NCBI RefSeq assembly: GCF_900105535.1
Contig: NZ_LT629779.1
Coordinates: 434,001 to 498,000 of the forward strand
Origin: Pseudarthrobacter equi
Lineage (GTDB): Bacteria; Actinomycetota; Actinomycetes; Actinomycetales; Micrococcaceae
DNA: 64,000 nucleotides
Direction: 5' to 3'
Positions 7,821 to 20,315 of this stretch are shown one piece after another. The notes under the pieces were generated by a model. It did not search any database. It saw nothing but the letters and a program-made list of their open reading frames with translations, and was not told where the DNA came from. Both the position numbers and the translations under genes were made by a program. Numbering within the stretch: the stretch's first letter is position 1; each line of letters begins with the position of its first letter.

Positions 7821-8486
7821 ATGCCAGCAATTCCCGCCCGGAACACGGGCGCCCACGTCGTTTACGCCGAGCTGAAGCGGCGCATCCTCAGCCTTGACCT
7901 GAAACCCGGTGAGCGCATCTACGAACCGGCAATGGCCACCGAGCTGCAGGTGAGCCGGACGCCGCTGCGCGAAGCCATCCGCCGCCTGATTTCCGAGAAC
8001 CTCTTGGAGCAGCAACCCACCGGGGGCGTGGTGGTCCCGGTGCTGGACGAGGGAGAGATTTCGGAGCTGTACGAGGTCCGCGCGGCCGTCGAGTCCCTCA
8101 TGGCGCGGAACGCCTGCCTGAAAGCGACACCCGCGGACCTCGACGAACTTGACGGAATCCTGGCACGGAACGCCGCGCTGGTGGAGTTTGCTGACGACGC
8201 CATGGAGCAGGGGATGGCCCTGCACGCCCGGATCGCCCGGATCGCCGGCAATTCCTGGGCCGGGCGGTTCCACGACCAGGTCTCCAGCCAGATGGAGCGC
8301 TACCGGCACTACACCAACAGCACCCAGAGGCGGCGGGACCAGGCGCTGGCGCAGCACCGGGCACTGGTTGAAGCGATCGCCGCCGGCGACCCGGACCAGG
8401 CAGCCAAGGTGGCCTTCGACCATGTCATGGGCGCACGCGACGCCGCCGTCCGGGCCATCTCCGGAAAGAACGGAGCCGGATCGTGA
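7821..8486 (+). CDS. GntR-family regulator, FCD type
   Basis: A 221-residue protein with an N-terminal winged HTH (YAELKRRILSLDLKPGERIY, then ATELQVSRTPLREAIRRL, about residues 13-70) and a C-terminal FCD ligand-binding domain with the metal/ligand pattern ELYEVRAAVESLMAR ... HARIARIAGN ... QHRALVEAIAAGD. The ATG at 7821 has GGAGCCGGAGG upstream. It overlaps the MFS gene start (GTGA) at 8483, so the two form one operon, and the regulator probably controls this transporter through the palindrome at 7784. Confidence 0.9.
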   Translation: MPAIPARNTGAHVVYAELKRRILSLDLKPGERIYEPAMATELQVSRTPLREAIRRLISENLLEQQPTGGVVVPVLDEGEISELYEVRAAVESLMARNACLKATPADLDELDGILARNAALVEFADDAMEQGMALHARIARIAGNSWAGRFHDQVSSQMERYRHYTNSTQRRRDQALAQHRALVEAIAAGDPDQAAKVAFDHVMGARDAAVRAISGKNGAGS

Positions 8487-9658
8487 TCGGTGAACTCGGC
8501 CGGCGCTCGGCCACCGCCCTGCTCCTGCACTCAGCCCTGATCCAGGCCGTCACGTTCCTGGTGCGGCCCGCCGCCACCTACCGCGCGCTGGAGCTGGACG
8601 TTCCAGGCTTCGCACTGGGACTCCTGGCCGCGAGCTACGCCGTCTTTCCCCTGCTCCTCGCCGTTCCCACGGGCGGCCTGGTGGACCGCCTGGGTGAGCG
8701 CCGGCTCATGGCGATCGGGTCCGGCGTCGTGCTCGCCTGCTCCGCGTTCCTGCTGTTCTGGGGTTCATCCATCACCGCCCTGGTCATTGGCACCGCCTTC
8801 CTGGGCGCCGGCCAGCTGGCCTGCGTGGTGGGGCAGCAGGCGGTGGTGGCGAACAACGCCGCGGCCAGCCGGATGGACTCTGCATTCGGGTACCTGACGT
8901 TCGCCGCCTCGCTGGGCCAGGCCCTGGGCCCGCTGGCGATTTCCCTGGTGGGCGGCAACTCGGTCCAGCCGGACACCCACATGATCTTCCTCCTCGCAGT
9001 CTGCATGAGCGCGGTCCTTTTCGGCGCCACCTTCATCGTCTCGGCCGAGGTCAGCGGCGGCCGAAGGAAAGCCGGCGACACCAGTGCAGCCAAGGGCAGC
9101 GCCCTCTCACTCCTCAAAACCCCCGGCGTCGTGCGCGCACTGGCCACCAGCGCCACCGTCCTCGCCGTGGTTGACCTGACCATGGTCTACCTCCCCGCAC
9201 TCGGAACGGACCGCGGCCTCACCGCGGCCACGGTCGGCGCGATGCTTACGGTCCGCGCCGTGTTCTCCATGGTGTCCAGGCTCCTGCTGGGCAGGGTCTC
9301 GCGGAGGATCGGGCGCATGCGGCTTCTGGTCACCAGTCTGGCGTTGTCCACTGCCGCCCTGGCCGCCGCGGCGATTCCCATGCCCGCCTGGCTGCTGTTC
9401 GTGGTGATGGCAGTGCTGGGGCTGGGCCTTGGCATCGGCCAGCCGCTCACCATGTCATGGCTGTCCGCGCAGGCGCCGGCGGGGCAGCGCGGCCGGGCGC
9501 TCGCCCTCCGCCTCGCCGGGAACCGCGTGGGCCAGGTGGTGCTGCCGAGTGCCATCGGCGTGGTCGCGGCAGGCCTTGGGGCCGCAGGGGTGTTCCTCGC
9601 CTCCGCGGTGGTGGTGGGCGGAACCATGGTGCTGCTCCGCGGGGTGAAGCTGGACTGA
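8483..9658 (+). CDS. MFS transporter
   Basis: A 391-residue MFS protein with about twelve membrane segments. Visible marks are the loop 2-3 signature GGLVDRLGERRLMAIG and the second-half counterpart LLGRVSRRIGRMRLL. It starts at a GTG that overlaps the GntR stop codon (GTGA), so translation is coupled. The small size and layout resemble drug/metabolite efflux or uptake carriers of the YbfB or CynX type; the substrate is unknown. A bidirectional-looking hairpin follows at 9719. Confidence 0.83.
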   Translation: MIGELGRRSATALLLHSALIQAVTFLVRPAATYRALELDVPGFALGLLAASYAVFPLLLAVPTGGLVDRLGERRLMAIGSGVVLACSAFLLFWGSSITALVIGTAFLGAGQLACVVGQQAVVANNAAASRMDSAFGYLTFAASLGQALGPLAISLVGGNSVQPDTHMIFLLAVCMSAVLFGATFIVSAEVSGGRRKAGDTSAAKGSALSLLKTPGVVRALATSATVLAVVDLTMVYLPALGTDRGLTAATVGAMLTVRAVFSMVSRLLLGRVSRRIGRMRLLVTSLALSTAALAAAAIPMPAWLLFVVMAVLGLGLGIGQPLTMSWLSAQAPAGQRGRALALRLAGNRVGQVVLPSAIGVVAAGLGAAGVFLASAVVVGGTMVLLRGVKLD

Positions 9659-9718
9659 CCTGCGCGCGCCGCAGTCACGCCTCGCGCGCTTGGCGATGAA
9701 CGCACGACGGCGCCCCCC

Positions 9719-9764
9719 ACACAAAGGTCCGCCCGGTGCTAAATCACCGGCCGGACCTTTTGTG
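9719..9764. terminator. Bidirectional terminator between convergent genes
   Basis: Near-perfect arms beginning ACAAAGGTCC and ending GGACCTTTTGT enclose a short AT-rich loop (CTAAAT). It stands between the MFS gene (+) and the HhH protein gene (-) and can serve both. Confidence 0.7.
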
Positions 9765-9788
9765 CCCTCTTGGGAATGCCGGCCAAGA

Positions 9789-10010
9789 TCAGCCGGTGTG
9801 GTTGGACAGTGCCACCAGGACGCCGGCCACCGCAAAGTACTTGTTGCTGCCCAGGTCCCGGATCGTCTTGATGCCCATGCCGGCAAGGAGTTCGGCGTGT
9901 TTTTCCGTCAGGCCGGCAAGGGCCGACGGCGGCGCATTCAGGATTTCCTCGAGGGACAGGTTTTCGAACTCTTTGTCGAGTTTCTTGCCAAGCTCAATTG
10001 AAACGGCCAT
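9789..10010 (-). CDS. Small helix-hairpin-helix protein
   Basis: A 73-residue protein with a central helix-hairpin-helix-like segment (LAGLTEKHAELLAGMGIKTI, then RDLGSNKYF). The ATG at 10010 is preferred to one two codons earlier because AAGGA lies 5 bases upstream of it, and the long upstream extension has no coding character. HhH motifs usually bind DNA without sequence preference, but here the domain may simply be a small helical scaffold. Function unknown. Confidence 0.7.
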   Translation of the reverse strand: MAVSIELGKKLDKEFENLSLEEILNAPPSALAGLTEKHAELLAGMGIKTIRDLGSNKYFAVAGVLVALSNHTG

Positions 10011-10155
10011 TGTCATCCTTTGCTTGAACAAATCGATGCAGTCACTATCCGGCCAATCCTGCTGCCGGATCCGGGACGGGAAAACCCCGCCCGTGGTCGC
10101 TACGGTAGTGCACGATGTCGGGCCCCGGAAGAGCCCGGGACCCAACATCGTTCAG

Positions 10156-11139
10156 CTAAGAAGCTGAGGACGCGGTGTTGTACGCCTGCTGGATCACTGA
10201 ACCCCAGTACGGGCCGTACATCTTGGTGGAGTTGGTGCCGTAGCCGTAGCTGTTGACCGAGTTCTGGTAACCGCTGGAGCTGGTGCCGATGAACCACGGT
10301 CCGCCTGAGGAGCCGCCGGTCATGTTGCAGGGAATTCCCTGGGTGTTGAACTCGGGGCTGTAGGGATCGTTGGTGGCGGTGCCGGAGCAGCTCTTCAGTG
10401 ATTCGCCATTGAACGGTGAGGCCGCCGGGTAGCCGAAGGCCTTGTAGGCGAGGCCTCGTGCGGCGTTGAAGCTGACGCCGGAGGCCCCGACGACGTCGGC
10501 CAGGTTACGGCCGTTGAGCTGGCTCATCACGGCAAAGCCTGTGTCGTACTGCATGCTGCCGGACGAGCTCCACTGGGTGGGGGCGTACAGCGCCTTGGCA
10601 GTCCACTTGCCATAGGGTGCGGCGCCATTCAGGTAGGCAGGAACGAACGTGAACTTGGTGGCGAAGGCTCCGGGGCCCTCGTTGAGGCAGTGGCCGGCGG
10701 TGGAGACGGTGTTGCGGTTGGTGGACGCCACCGAGTTGGCCGAGCAGACGTAGTTCGTGCCGCCGAGGGTGAAGAACACCTTGCCGATGTGGGACACCGG
10801 GGATTCGCTGGCGTTGGCCTTGGTCTGGATCTGGGGTGCGTTGCCCTGGATCTTGGCCTCCGGGCCCTTGGCCTGTTCCGGGAGGACTGCCGGGTTGGCC
10901 TTCTGCCGGTCCACTGCCTTCTTCGCGAGGACGTCAGCGGGGATGGCCGAGCGCATGCGTTCCGGCGTCCAGTAATCGGCTCCGCTGGTGTCGGTGACGG
11001 CCGCGCTGCTGACGCCGGCAACATCCTTGTTGTCCGGCGATGCGGGCGCTGCCGTTGCCTGGCCGGCTGAGCAGAAGGCGAACAGTGCTGCGGTGGTGAG
11101 GCTCATGAGGCTTGTGGCCAGAGTCCTGGTTGATGTCAT
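10156..11139 (-). CDS. Secreted trypsin/V8-like serine protease
   Basis: A 327-residue preprotein. A clear signal peptide (MTSTRTLATSLMSLTTAALF, ending near GQATAA) is followed by a propeptide-like region of about 90 residues and an S1-type peptidase domain. The triad is readable: His150 in STAGHC, Asp199 in QYDTGF and Ser278 in GGSSGGPWF. Cysteine pairs (CSANS...GHC and KSCSG...IPCN) fit the disulfides of secreted chymotrypsin-fold enzymes. The start at 11139 is chosen for the signal peptide; 25 codons upstream are open but improbable. The gene is monocistronic. Confidence 0.9.
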   Translation of the reverse strand: MTSTRTLATSLMSLTTAALFAFCSAGQATAAPASPDNKDVAGVSSAAVTDTSGADYWTPERMRSAIPADVLAKKAVDRQKANPAVLPEQAKGPEAKIQGNAPQIQTKANASESPVSHIGKVFFTLGGTNYVCSANSVASTNRNTVSTAGHCLNEGPGAFATKFTFVPAYLNGAAPYGKWTAKALYAPTQWSSSGSMQYDTGFAVMSQLNGRNLADVVGASGVSFNAARGLAYKAFGYPAASPFNGESLKSCSGTATNDPYSPEFNTQGIPCNMTGGSSGGPWFIGTSSSGYQNSVNSYGYGTNSTKMYGPYWGSVIQQAYNTASSAS

Positions 11140-11278
11140 AGCTGTCCTCGGTAGGTTCGGGTGAAGCGGACCCGATGGGTGGTCCGCTGGAGAGAACTTA
11201 TACCGGTATGACAAACTTGTAAATAAGATTCTTCAATCAGTTAATTACTCAACAAGGTTGTAATAATCGCAGGGAGGC

Positions 11279-11851
11279 TTATGGCAGCCTGGACGGACGG
11301 AGGACGCTGGCTTCGCCGGCTTTGGACGGGTCCAGCGGCACCGGGCTGACCAGGACGGCCGGCCCGCGGTGGAGCAGGCCGCCGGATACGGCCCGGCAGC
11401 GGATGCCGCCGCGCCCCCGCATGGCCGGATGCGCCCCGGGGGCCAGCATCTGGTTCATCCACGCGCAGGGCTGCGCGTGCCGGCCGCCAAAGAGGGACAC
11501 CGAGGATCCGCCTGATTCCAGCCTGAAGTCCTGTCCCAGCAGGGGCGGCAGCTGGGCCCCGCGGAGCACCACGTTCCGCCGCGTCAGCAGGGGATTGAAC
11601 GGTGCAGCCCCCAGCTCGGCCGCGATGGCCTCCAGGGATTCGACGGCGAACAGGGTCACCGCGGCGTCCATGTGGGCGGCCTTGCCAAAGAACCTGTCAC
11701 CCACAATGCCCTTGCCGGCCACCACCTCGGCGACGTCCGCATCGGAGGTGGGAACGTCCGCGGCGCCGTCCCGGGCCCGGCCGAAGTAGGCGTGCGCGGG
11801 GGACACCAGCAGGTGGAGGATCTCTACGTCGTACCGGTAACTTTCGCCCAT
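11279..11851 (-). CDS. MOSC domain protein
   Basis: A 190-residue MOSC domain (molybdenum cofactor sulfurase C-terminal type). The conserved cysteine sits in RHAQPCAWMNQ (about residue 128). Upstream are the usual GDRFFGKAAH and TRRNVVLRG segments. MOSC proteins handle Moco-linked sulfur or reduce N-hydroxylated compounds. No neighbour reveals the role. Monocistronic, on the minus strand. Confidence 0.85.
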   Translation of the reverse strand: MGESYRYDVEILHLLVSPAHAYFGRARDGAADVPTSDADVAEVVAGKGIVGDRFFGKAAHMDAAVTLFAVESLEAIAAELGAAPFNPLLTRRNVVLRGAQLPPLLGQDFRLESGGSSVSLFGGRHAQPCAWMNQMLAPGAHPAMRGRGGIRCRAVSGGLLHRGPAVLVSPVPLDPSKAGEASVLRPSRLP

Positions 11852-11920
11852 GCCCCTACCGTAAGCCCGCGTTCCGCCGAAACCGGGTGCTCGATGAAAT
11901 GAGTGGAATGATCAGGAACC

Positions 11921-12903
11921 ATGGACTCCTCTTCCCCCGCCGCTACAGCCATCGCGCGTCCGAGGCGCCGTACCGCGATCTACTGGGTGTCGGCGGCCTG
12001 CGCTGCCGCCCTCATCGCGGTTCCGGCCTGGATGCTGGTGGCGAACCCGGCTGTCCTGGGCGGGCACCCGCTGCTGCCCGGCCTGCTGATCGCGGCCGCC
12101 GTCGTCGGCGTGGCCTGGGCGGTCCTCCTCTGGCGGCGGCGGGACACGCCCCGTCCCCGGTCGCTGGTACGGGCCATCCGCGCCTGGGCCGGGCGGATCG
12201 CGGTCCTGGCGCTGGTGGCGGCGCTGGCCTGGCTCAACCCCTTCGCCTACCAGCCCGGCGCGGCAGCCGAGGCCGGCCCCAAGTCGGACCTGATCGTCAC
12301 CGAAACGAACACCACCATCACCATGACGCCCGACGGCGGCCGGGCACCTTCCGGCGGGCTGGTCTTCTACCCGGGCGCGCGGGTGGACGCACGGGCCTAC
12401 CAGGACATCCTGGCCCCGGCCGTCGGCGCAGGGTTCCGGGTGGTCATCCTGAAGGAGCCGCTGGGCCTCAGCCTGCTGGATGCCAACCAGGCCCGTAGCG
12501 CCATGGAAGCGAACCCGGACATCACCACCTGGGCGGTGGGCGGCCACTCGCTGGGCGGAGTGGCGGCGTCGTCCTTCGCGCTAAATAACGACGACGTCAG
12601 CGGCCTGACGCTCTACGCCTCCTACCCGCTGGACTCGCTCCGCGGCCGGTCAGGGCTGCAGGTCCTGTCCGTTTCCGGGACCAAGGACGGCCTCAGTACC
12701 CCGGCGAAGATCGATGCCTCCCTGGAGCTCCTGCCCGCCGACGCCGAGTTCGCCGCCATCCAGGGCGGCGTGCACGCCTTCTTCGGCGACTACGGTGCGC
12801 AGCCCGGCGACGGCGACCCCGGCATCAGCCGTGAGGCTGCGCAGGAACAGATCGCCGCCGCCACGGTCGAATTCCTCGGACGGCTCCAGGGACCCGGACG
12901 GCT

Positions 12904-12907
<4 letters not shown>
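11921..12907 (+). CDS. Membrane-anchored alpha/beta hydrolase
   Basis: A 328-residue protein. Three hydrophobic segments occur in the first ~105 residues (IYWVSAACAAALIAVPAWML; LLPGLLIAAAVVGVAWAVLL; IAVLALVAALAWLNPF). They are followed by an extracytoplasmic alpha/beta hydrolase domain with nucleophile elbow GHSLGG, a possible Asp in SGTKDGLS and His in GGVHAFFGDYG. The domain matches the 'alpha/beta hydrolase 5' group of uncharacterised actinobacterial esterase-like proteins. Its stop codon shares CTAG with the convergent UvrA-like gene. Confidence 0.8.
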
Positions 12908-15294
<2,387 letters not shown>

Positions 15295-15370
15295 CGAGCC
15301 TCCATCTCGTTGGGCGGCGCTGAAGGGAGGCTGCGCGGGCAGCCTCCCTTCGCCGTCATTGGTCATCAGC

Positions 15371-15790
15371 CTACGGCTGCTGGTTGATGCGGACGGTGTT
15401 TCCGGCGGGGTCGCGGAAGGCGCAGTCCCGGATGCCGTAGGGCTGGTCGATGGGTTCCTGGACCACGTCGGCCCCGCTCGCCTCCACCTTGGCGAACGCG
15501 GCGTCCACGTCGGGGGAGGAGAGGACGATGGTGGCGTAGGTGCCCTTGGCCATCATCTCGGCGATGGTGCGGCGTTCGTCCTCGGTTATGCCGGGGTCCA
15601 CGGCCGGCGGGTGCAGGACGATGGAGACGTCCTTCTGGCCGGCGGGGCCCACGGTGATCCAGCGCATGGTGCCGCGGCCCACGTCGTTGCGGATTTCGAA
15701 GCCGAGCGCGTCGCGGTAGAAGGCCAGTGAGGCGTCGGGATCGGTGGCGGGAAGGAAGGTTGAGGAAATGTTGATGTCCATGGAAGTCAT
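15371..15790 (-). CDS. VOC-family (glyoxalase/bleomycin-resistance) protein
   Basis: A 139-residue single VOC domain (ISSTFLPATDPDASLAFYRD ... DVDAAFAKVEASGADVVQEP ... AFRDPAGNTVRI). VOC proteins are metal-dependent lyases, dioxygenases or drug binders. Its start overlaps the AraC stop (ATGA), so it is translationally coupled to that regulator. An AraC/VOC pair beside a UvrA2-like protein suggests a small stress or drug-response unit, but nothing identifies the ligand. Confidence 0.85.
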   Translation of the reverse strand: MTSMDINISSTFLPATDPDASLAFYRDALGFEIRNDVGRGTMRWITVGPAGQKDVSIVLHPPAVDPGITEDERRTIAEMMAKGTYATIVLSSPDVDAAFAKVEASGADVVQEPIDQPYGIRDCAFRDPAGNTVRINQQP

Positions 15791-16233
15791 GCTAGTAACG
15801 CCTCAACCGCTGGCGCTTCTCGATTCCTGACCGGTCTGGTGACCTGTTTTTCGACGCATGCGGGGATGCCCGCCGTGGAGCGTTCCGCCTGCTGTTTGTA
15901 GACGCTGGGAGGCATGCCCACGAGTTCGCTGAAGCGGGTGCTGAAGGTGCCCAGCGAGGAGCAGCCGACGGCGAAGCACACCTCGGTGACGCTCAGGTCG
16001 CCTTTGCGCAGCAGTGCCATGGCGCGTTCGATGCGCCGGGTCATGAGGTAGCTGTAGGGCGATTCACCGTAGGCGAGCTTGAAGCGGCGGCTGAAATGGC
16101 CGGCGGACATGTGGACGTCCTTGGCGAGTGATTCGACGTCGAGCGGCTGCGCGTATTCCCGGTCCATCCGGTCCTTGACGCGCCTCAGCCCGGTGAGTTC
16201 GCGGAGGTACGGATCGACGGGTGCGGAGGTCAC
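15787..16233 (-). CDS. Short AraC-family regulator
   Basis: A 148-residue protein consisting almost only of an AraC double HTH domain (about residues 15-115: LDVESLAKDVHMSAGHFSRR, SVTEVCFAVGCSSLGTFSTR). No sensor domain is present; a ~35-residue tail holds one Cys. Stand-alone AraC domains of this kind (SoxS/MarA size) often act without a ligand and are controlled by abundance. It is coupled to the VOC gene by ATGA overlap. Confidence 0.87.
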   Translation of the reverse strand: MTSAPVDPYLRELTGLRRVKDRMDREYAQPLDVESLAKDVHMSAGHFSRRFKLAYGESPYSYLMTRRIERAMALLRKGDLSVTEVCFAVGCSSLGTFSTRFSELVGMPPSVYKQQAERSTAGIPACVEKQVTRPVRNREAPAVEALLA

Positions 16234-16451
16234 TCTCAGATGGTGCTACGCGGCACCGATGTTGTCCATAGCCGGGGCCCCGCCGGGGTGGCAAATTGGC
16301 CCTCCGGAGCGGTATATGATTATCCCGCTGGCCAGCATGAGGTCCTCGCCCGAACAGGGCTTGAGGAACCCGGCGGCCGGCAAAACCAACCCCCGTTTTA
16401 CCCCTCATAAGCCCTGCCTGGATTCTGCGCGGGGACCCTCGAAAGGACGTC
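16234..16451. other. 218-base leader region without a gene
   Basis: The divergent region between the AraC gene and the CBU_0592-type gene contains several GC-rich hairpins (for example around GCTGGCCAGC at 16328-16337 and GGCGGCCGGC near 16372) and an AT-rich GTATATGATTAT stretch (16311-16322) that may hold a promoter. No known riboswitch consensus could be matched. Confidence 0.4.
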
Positions 16452-16835
16452 ATGGAACTGCTGTGGGAACTCGCCGGCTGGGCAGGCGCAGTTGCGATTC
16501 TCAGTGCTTACCTCGCTGTTTCTATGGGCTGGCTGAAGGCGGGTAAGGGCTTCCAGACGGCGAACCTCTTCGGTTCCGTGGCCTTCATCATCAACGGCAC
16601 CCTGCACAGTGCCTGGCCGTCCGTGGTGACCAACGTTGCCTGGTTCCTGATCTCGGCCGTTGCGCTGGTCCGGATGCGAGAGGTGGAGGCTCCGGCCCAG
16701 GCCGTTGAGGCGCACGTACAGTACCCGGGCGTTCCCGATTCCACCGGCCAGATGGCCATCATTGAGGCACTCACCGAGGCGCTTCCCGTGGTGGGTTCCG
16801 TTACCACGGCGGCCGACGCGCGGCTCGCGGCCTAA
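16452..16835 (+). CDS. CBU_0592-type small membrane protein
   Basis: A 127-residue protein with three hydrophobic helices ([57 protein letters not shown]) and a soluble acidic tail of about 50 residues. The first ~75 residues match the conserved CBU_0592-like membrane domain, whose function is not established. GAAAGGACGTC precedes the ATG. It stands alone before ppsA, with 157 bp between. Confidence 0.72.
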   Translation: MELLWELAGWAGAVAILSAYLAVSMGWLKAGKGFQTANLFGSVAFIINGTLHSAWPSVVTNVAWFLISAVALVRMREVEAPAQAVEAHVQYPGVPDSTGQMAIIEALTEALPVVGSVTTAADARLAA

Positions 16836-16992
16836 AACCCTACGGCCCCAACCGCTGGGTGACACTTCATTACGTCCTCCGGGTGTTGTATGGGTCACAT
16901 CCGTTTGCTTCTTTGGCGCACTCCTGACAAACCTTGCATCACATCTTTTTCTCAGCGCTTGTCAGCGCGTGCCCAATGGAGGGACACCACCT

Positions 16993-19395
16993 ATGACTGA
17001 CGTTCTCTGGTTTTCTGACCTCGGCCTGTCCGACCTCGACCAGGTCGGCGGCAAGAACGCCTCGCTCGGAGAAATGGTCCGGAATCTTGCCTCTGCAGGG
17101 GTAAAAGTACCGGACGGTTTCGCAACCACAGCCGACGCTTACAGAAGATTCCTTGCCGGGACGGGCCTCGATGCCCGGATTGAAAGCATTCTCGAAGACC
17201 TGGACAGCGGCGACGTGGCCGCTTTGACGGTGGCCGGGAAGCAGATCCGGGACCTGATCCGGGAGACCCCGTACCCTGACGGTTTCGAAGAGCAGATCCG
17301 CTCCGCTTATGAGCGCCTCACCGGCAGCCACGGCGCCGACGTGTCCTGGGCGGTCCGCTCCAGCGCCACGGCCGAGGACCTGCCCGATGCCTCGTTCGCA
17401 GGCCAGCAGGAGACCTTCCTGAACATCCGCGGCGTGGACAACGTCCTGCTCGCCATCAAGGACGTCTTCGCCTCGCTCTATAACGACCGCGCCATCGCCT
17501 ACCGCGTGCACCACGGCTTCACCCACTCCGAGGTGGCACTCTCGGCGGGCATCCAGCGGATGGTCCGTTCCGACGTCGGCGCTTCCGGCGTGATGTTCAC
17601 CATGGACACCGAATCGGGCTTCAACGACGCCGTGTTCATCACCTCGTCCTACGGCCTCGGCGAAGCCGTGGTCCAGGGCGCCGTGAACCCGGACGAGTTC
17701 TACGTGCACAAACCTGCCCTGGCAGCCGGGCGGCCCGCCGTCCTCAAGCGCGGCCTCGGCGAAAAAGCCGTCCAGATGATCTACACGGACTCAGATGAAG
17801 TGGGCCGGACCGTGGACTTCGTTCCCGTGCCGCAGGACCTGCGCCGCCGCTTCAGCCTGACCGATGACGAGGTCCAGGAACTGGCCCGCCACGCCCTGGC
17901 CATCGAGGCGCACTACGGCCGCCCCATGGACATCGAATGGGGCAAGGACGGTTTGGACGGTGAACTGTACATCCTGCAGGCCCGCCCCGAGACCGTGGAG
18001 TCCCGCAAGGCCTCCGGCACCATCTCCCGCTACACCCTCAGCGAGCGTTCCGCCGTCCTGGCCGAGGGCCGCGCCATCGGCCAGCGCATCGGCGCCGGCC
18101 AGGTGCGGGTACTGACCTCCATCGACCAGATGGCCTCCTTCCAGGCCGGCGACGTCCTGGTGGCGAACATGACGGACCCGGACTGGGAACCGATCATGAA
18201 GAAGGCCGCCGCCATCGTCACCGACCGTGGCGGGCGCACCTGCCACGCGGCCATCATCGCCCGCGAACTGGGCATCCCCGCCGTCGTGGGTACCGGCAAG
18301 GCCTCCCAGGTCCTCAAGGACGGAATTCCGGTCACCGTGTCCTGCGCTGAAGGCGAGGCAGGCTTCGTCTACGAGGGGCTGCTGGACTACACCCTGCAGG
18401 AAACCAGCCTGGACACCATGCCGGAGGCCCCGGTCAAGATCATGATGAACGTGGGCACCCCGGAGCAGGCCTTCAGCTTCTCCAAGCTGCCCAACCACGG
18501 TGTTGGCCTGGCCCGCCTGGAGTTCATCATCAACCGGCAGATCGGCATCCACCCCAACGCCCTGCTGGCCGTGGCCGGGGAGATTGAACGCCCGGCGTCG
18601 CTTTCGGACTTCACCGTGCGGCAGATCCGTGAAAAGACCGCCGCGTACGACGGCCCGCGGGACTACTACGTGCGGCGCCTGGCCGAGGGCATCTCCACGA
18701 TCGCCGCGGCCTTCGCCCCGGAACCGGTGATCATCCGGCTCTCGGACTTCAAGTCCAACGAGTACGCCAACCTGCTGGGCGGCCCCGCGTTTGAGCCGTC
18801 CGAGGAAAACCCGATGATCGGCTTCCGCGGCGCGTCCCGGTACCTTTCGGACTCGTTCCGGCAGGCCTTCGAGATGGAGTGCGAGGCCCTGAAGTTCGTC
18901 CGCAACGAGATGGGCCTGACCAACATCAAGCTCATGGTCCCGTTCGTGCGCACCCTGGCCGAGGCCCGCGGCGTGACCGAACTGCTCGCCGCCAACGGGC
19001 TGGCCCGGGGCGAGAACGGCCTGGAAATCGTGATGATGTGCGAGCTCCCGGCCAACGCGCTGCTCGCCGACGAGTTCCTGGAGTACTTTGACGGATTCTC
19101 CATCGGCTCCAACGACCTGACCCAGCTCACCCTGGGCCTGGACCGTGACTCGGCCCTGGTGGCCGAAGGCTTCGATGAGCGGAATCCGGCGGTCACCAAG
19201 CTCCTGGAGATGGCCATCTCCGCCTGCCGCGCCAAGGGCCGGTACGTGGGCATCTGCGGCCAGGGCCCCAGCGATCACCCGGACTTCGCCGAGTGGCTGC
19301 TGGCCCAGGGCATCAGCTCCATCTCGCTGAACCCGGACGCCGTGACCGAAACCTGGCTGCGCCTGGCCCGCACCAGCAACCACACAGCGGTCTAA
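16993..19395 (+). CDS. ppsA: Phosphoenolpyruvate synthase (pyruvate, water dikinase)
   Basis: An 800-residue enzyme that converts pyruvate, ATP and water to PEP, AMP and phosphate for gluconeogenesis. The N-terminal ATP-grasp-like domain starts at [18 protein letters not shown] and includes [20 protein letters not shown]. The swivelling phosphohistidine domain has His418 in [15 protein letters not shown]. The C-terminal TIM barrel carries the PEP-site segments [27 protein letters not shown] and the catalytic Cys in [13 protein letters not shown]. The length is normal. It is followed at once by ppsR, so the pair forms an operon. Confidence 0.95.
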   Translation: MTDVLWFSDLGLSDLDQVGGKNASLGEMVRNLASAGVKVPDGFATTADAYRRFLAGTGLDARIESILEDLDSGDVAALTVAGKQIRDLIRETPYPDGFEEQIRSAYERLTGSHGADVSWAVRSSATAEDLPDASFAGQQETFLNIRGVDNVLLAIKDVFASLYNDRAIAYRVHHGFTHSEVALSAGIQRMVRSDVGASGVMFTMDTESGFNDAVFITSSYGLGEAVVQGAVNPDEFYVHKPALAAGRPAVLKRGLGEKAVQMIYTDSDEVGRTVDFVPVPQDLRRRFSLTDDEVQELARHALAIEAHYGRPMDIEWGKDGLDGELYILQARPETVESRKASGTISRYTLSERSAVLAEGRAIGQRIGAGQVRVLTSIDQMASFQAGDVLVANMTDPDWEPIMKKAAAIVTDRGGRTCHAAIIARELGIPAVVGTGKASQVLKDGIPVTVSCAEGEAGFVYEGLLDYTLQETSLDTMPEAPVKIMMNVGTPEQAFSFSKLPNHGVGLARLEFIINRQIGIHPNALLAVAGEIERPASLSDFTVRQIREKTAAYDGPRDYYVRRLAEGISTIAAAFAPEPVIIRLSDFKSNEYANLLGGPAFEPSEENPMIGFRGASRYLSDSFRQAFEMECEALKFVRNEMGLTNIKLMVPFVRTLAEARGVTELLAANGLARGENGLEIVMMCELPANALLADEFLEYFDGFSIGSNDLTQLTLGLDRDSALVAEGFDERNPAVTKLLEMAISACRAKGRYVGICGQGPSDHPDFAEWLLAQGISSISLNPDAVTETWLRLARTSNHTAV

Positions 19396-20247
19396 GTGCC
19401 TGACGCCCCATGGCGGGACGTCGTGGGGGCGGGCAGCACGTCCGCCCCCACGGTGTTCTTCCTTTCGGACAGCACCGGCATCACCGCCGAGACGCTGGGC
19501 AACACCCTGCTCACGCAGTTTCCCGCCCAGCACCTGGAACGCCGCACCGTCCCGTTCATCACCACGGTGGAGCAGGCGCAGGAGGTGGTGGCAGTCATCG
19601 ACCAGGTGGCCGCCGCCGGCCCCCGGCCCCTCGTCTTTTCCACCACGGTAAGCCTTGACGTCCGCGCCGTCCTGGCCCGCAGCCGTGCGCATTTTTTTGA
19701 CCTGATCGGGACGCATCTCGGCCAGTTGGAGCAGGCCCTGCACGCCTCCGCCAGCGGCCAGCCCGGCCAGGCCCACGGCGTGGGCGATGCCGTGCGCTAC
19801 CAGTCGCGCATGGCCGCCGTCGAGTACGCCATAGAGCACGACGACGGGCAGTCGCTCCGTGCGCTGGAACGCGCCGAGCTGATCCTCATCGCCCCGTCGC
19901 GCTGCGGCAAGACGCCCACCACCATGTACCTGGCGCTGCAGCACGGCATCCTCGCGGCCAATTTCCCGCTGGTGGAGGAGGACTTCGCCAGCCTGTCGCT
20001 GCCCAAACCCCTGCTGCCGTTCGCGAAGAAGTGCTTCGGGCTGACGTCCCTGCCGGTCCGGTTGAGCCAGATCCGCCAGGAGCGCCGCCCCGGCAGCAAC
20101 TACGCCTCGCTGAACCAGTGCAGCTTCGAGCTGCGCAACGCGGAGGACATGTACCGGGTGAATTCGATTCCGTTCGTGAACTCCGCCTCGATGTCCGTGG
20201 AGGAAATTTCCGCCACCGTCCTGCAACGGATGAACCTGCACCACTGA
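19396..20247 (+). CDS. ppsR: PEP synthase regulatory protein (DUF299 kinase/pyrophosphorylase)
   Basis: A 283-residue bifunctional regulator that inactivates PEP synthase by ADP-dependent threonine phosphorylation next to the catalytic His and reverses it by phosphate-dependent phosphorolysis. The family start VFFLSDSTGITAETLGNTLL and the P-loop-like IAPSRCGKTPTTMYLA are intact, as is the C-terminal YASLNQCSFELR region. The GTG start directly follows the ppsA TAA with no gap, which indicates coupled expression of enzyme and regulator. Confidence 0.93.
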   Translation: MPDAPWRDVVGAGSTSAPTVFFLSDSTGITAETLGNTLLTQFPAQHLERRTVPFITTVEQAQEVVAVIDQVAAAGPRPLVFSTTVSLDVRAVLARSRAHFFDLIGTHLGQLEQALHASASGQPGQAHGVGDAVRYQSRMAAVEYAIEHDDGQSLRALERAELILIAPSRCGKTPTTMYLALQHGILAANFPLVEEDFASLSLPKPLLPFAKKCFGLTSLPVRLSQIRQERRPGSNYASLNQCSFELRNAEDMYRVNSIPFVNSASMSVEEISATVLQRMNLHH

Positions 20248-20315
20248 GTACACGATCGTCCATATTCGTGCCGCTATAAGCCATGGGAAAGCAAGGTCCC
20301 ACTTCATAGCCTGTA

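Noticed and set aside
5717..7846. 709-codon minus-strand ORF opposite LysR and the MHS transporter
   Set aside because: Antisense shadow with repetitive Gly/Asp/His/Gln content; crosses the MHS terminator and the GntR operator.
16240..16450. Possible riboswitch leader before the CBU_0592-type gene
   Set aside because: GGCCGGCA and several hairpins recall SAM-type leaders, but the conserved core and pairing order could not be matched; kept only as an unannotated leader.
17791..20307. 838-codon ORF on the minus strand opposite ppsA/ppsR
   Set aside because: Shadow of two certain genes in GC-rich DNA; low-complexity His/Gly/Arg composition, no ribosome site and no family motif.
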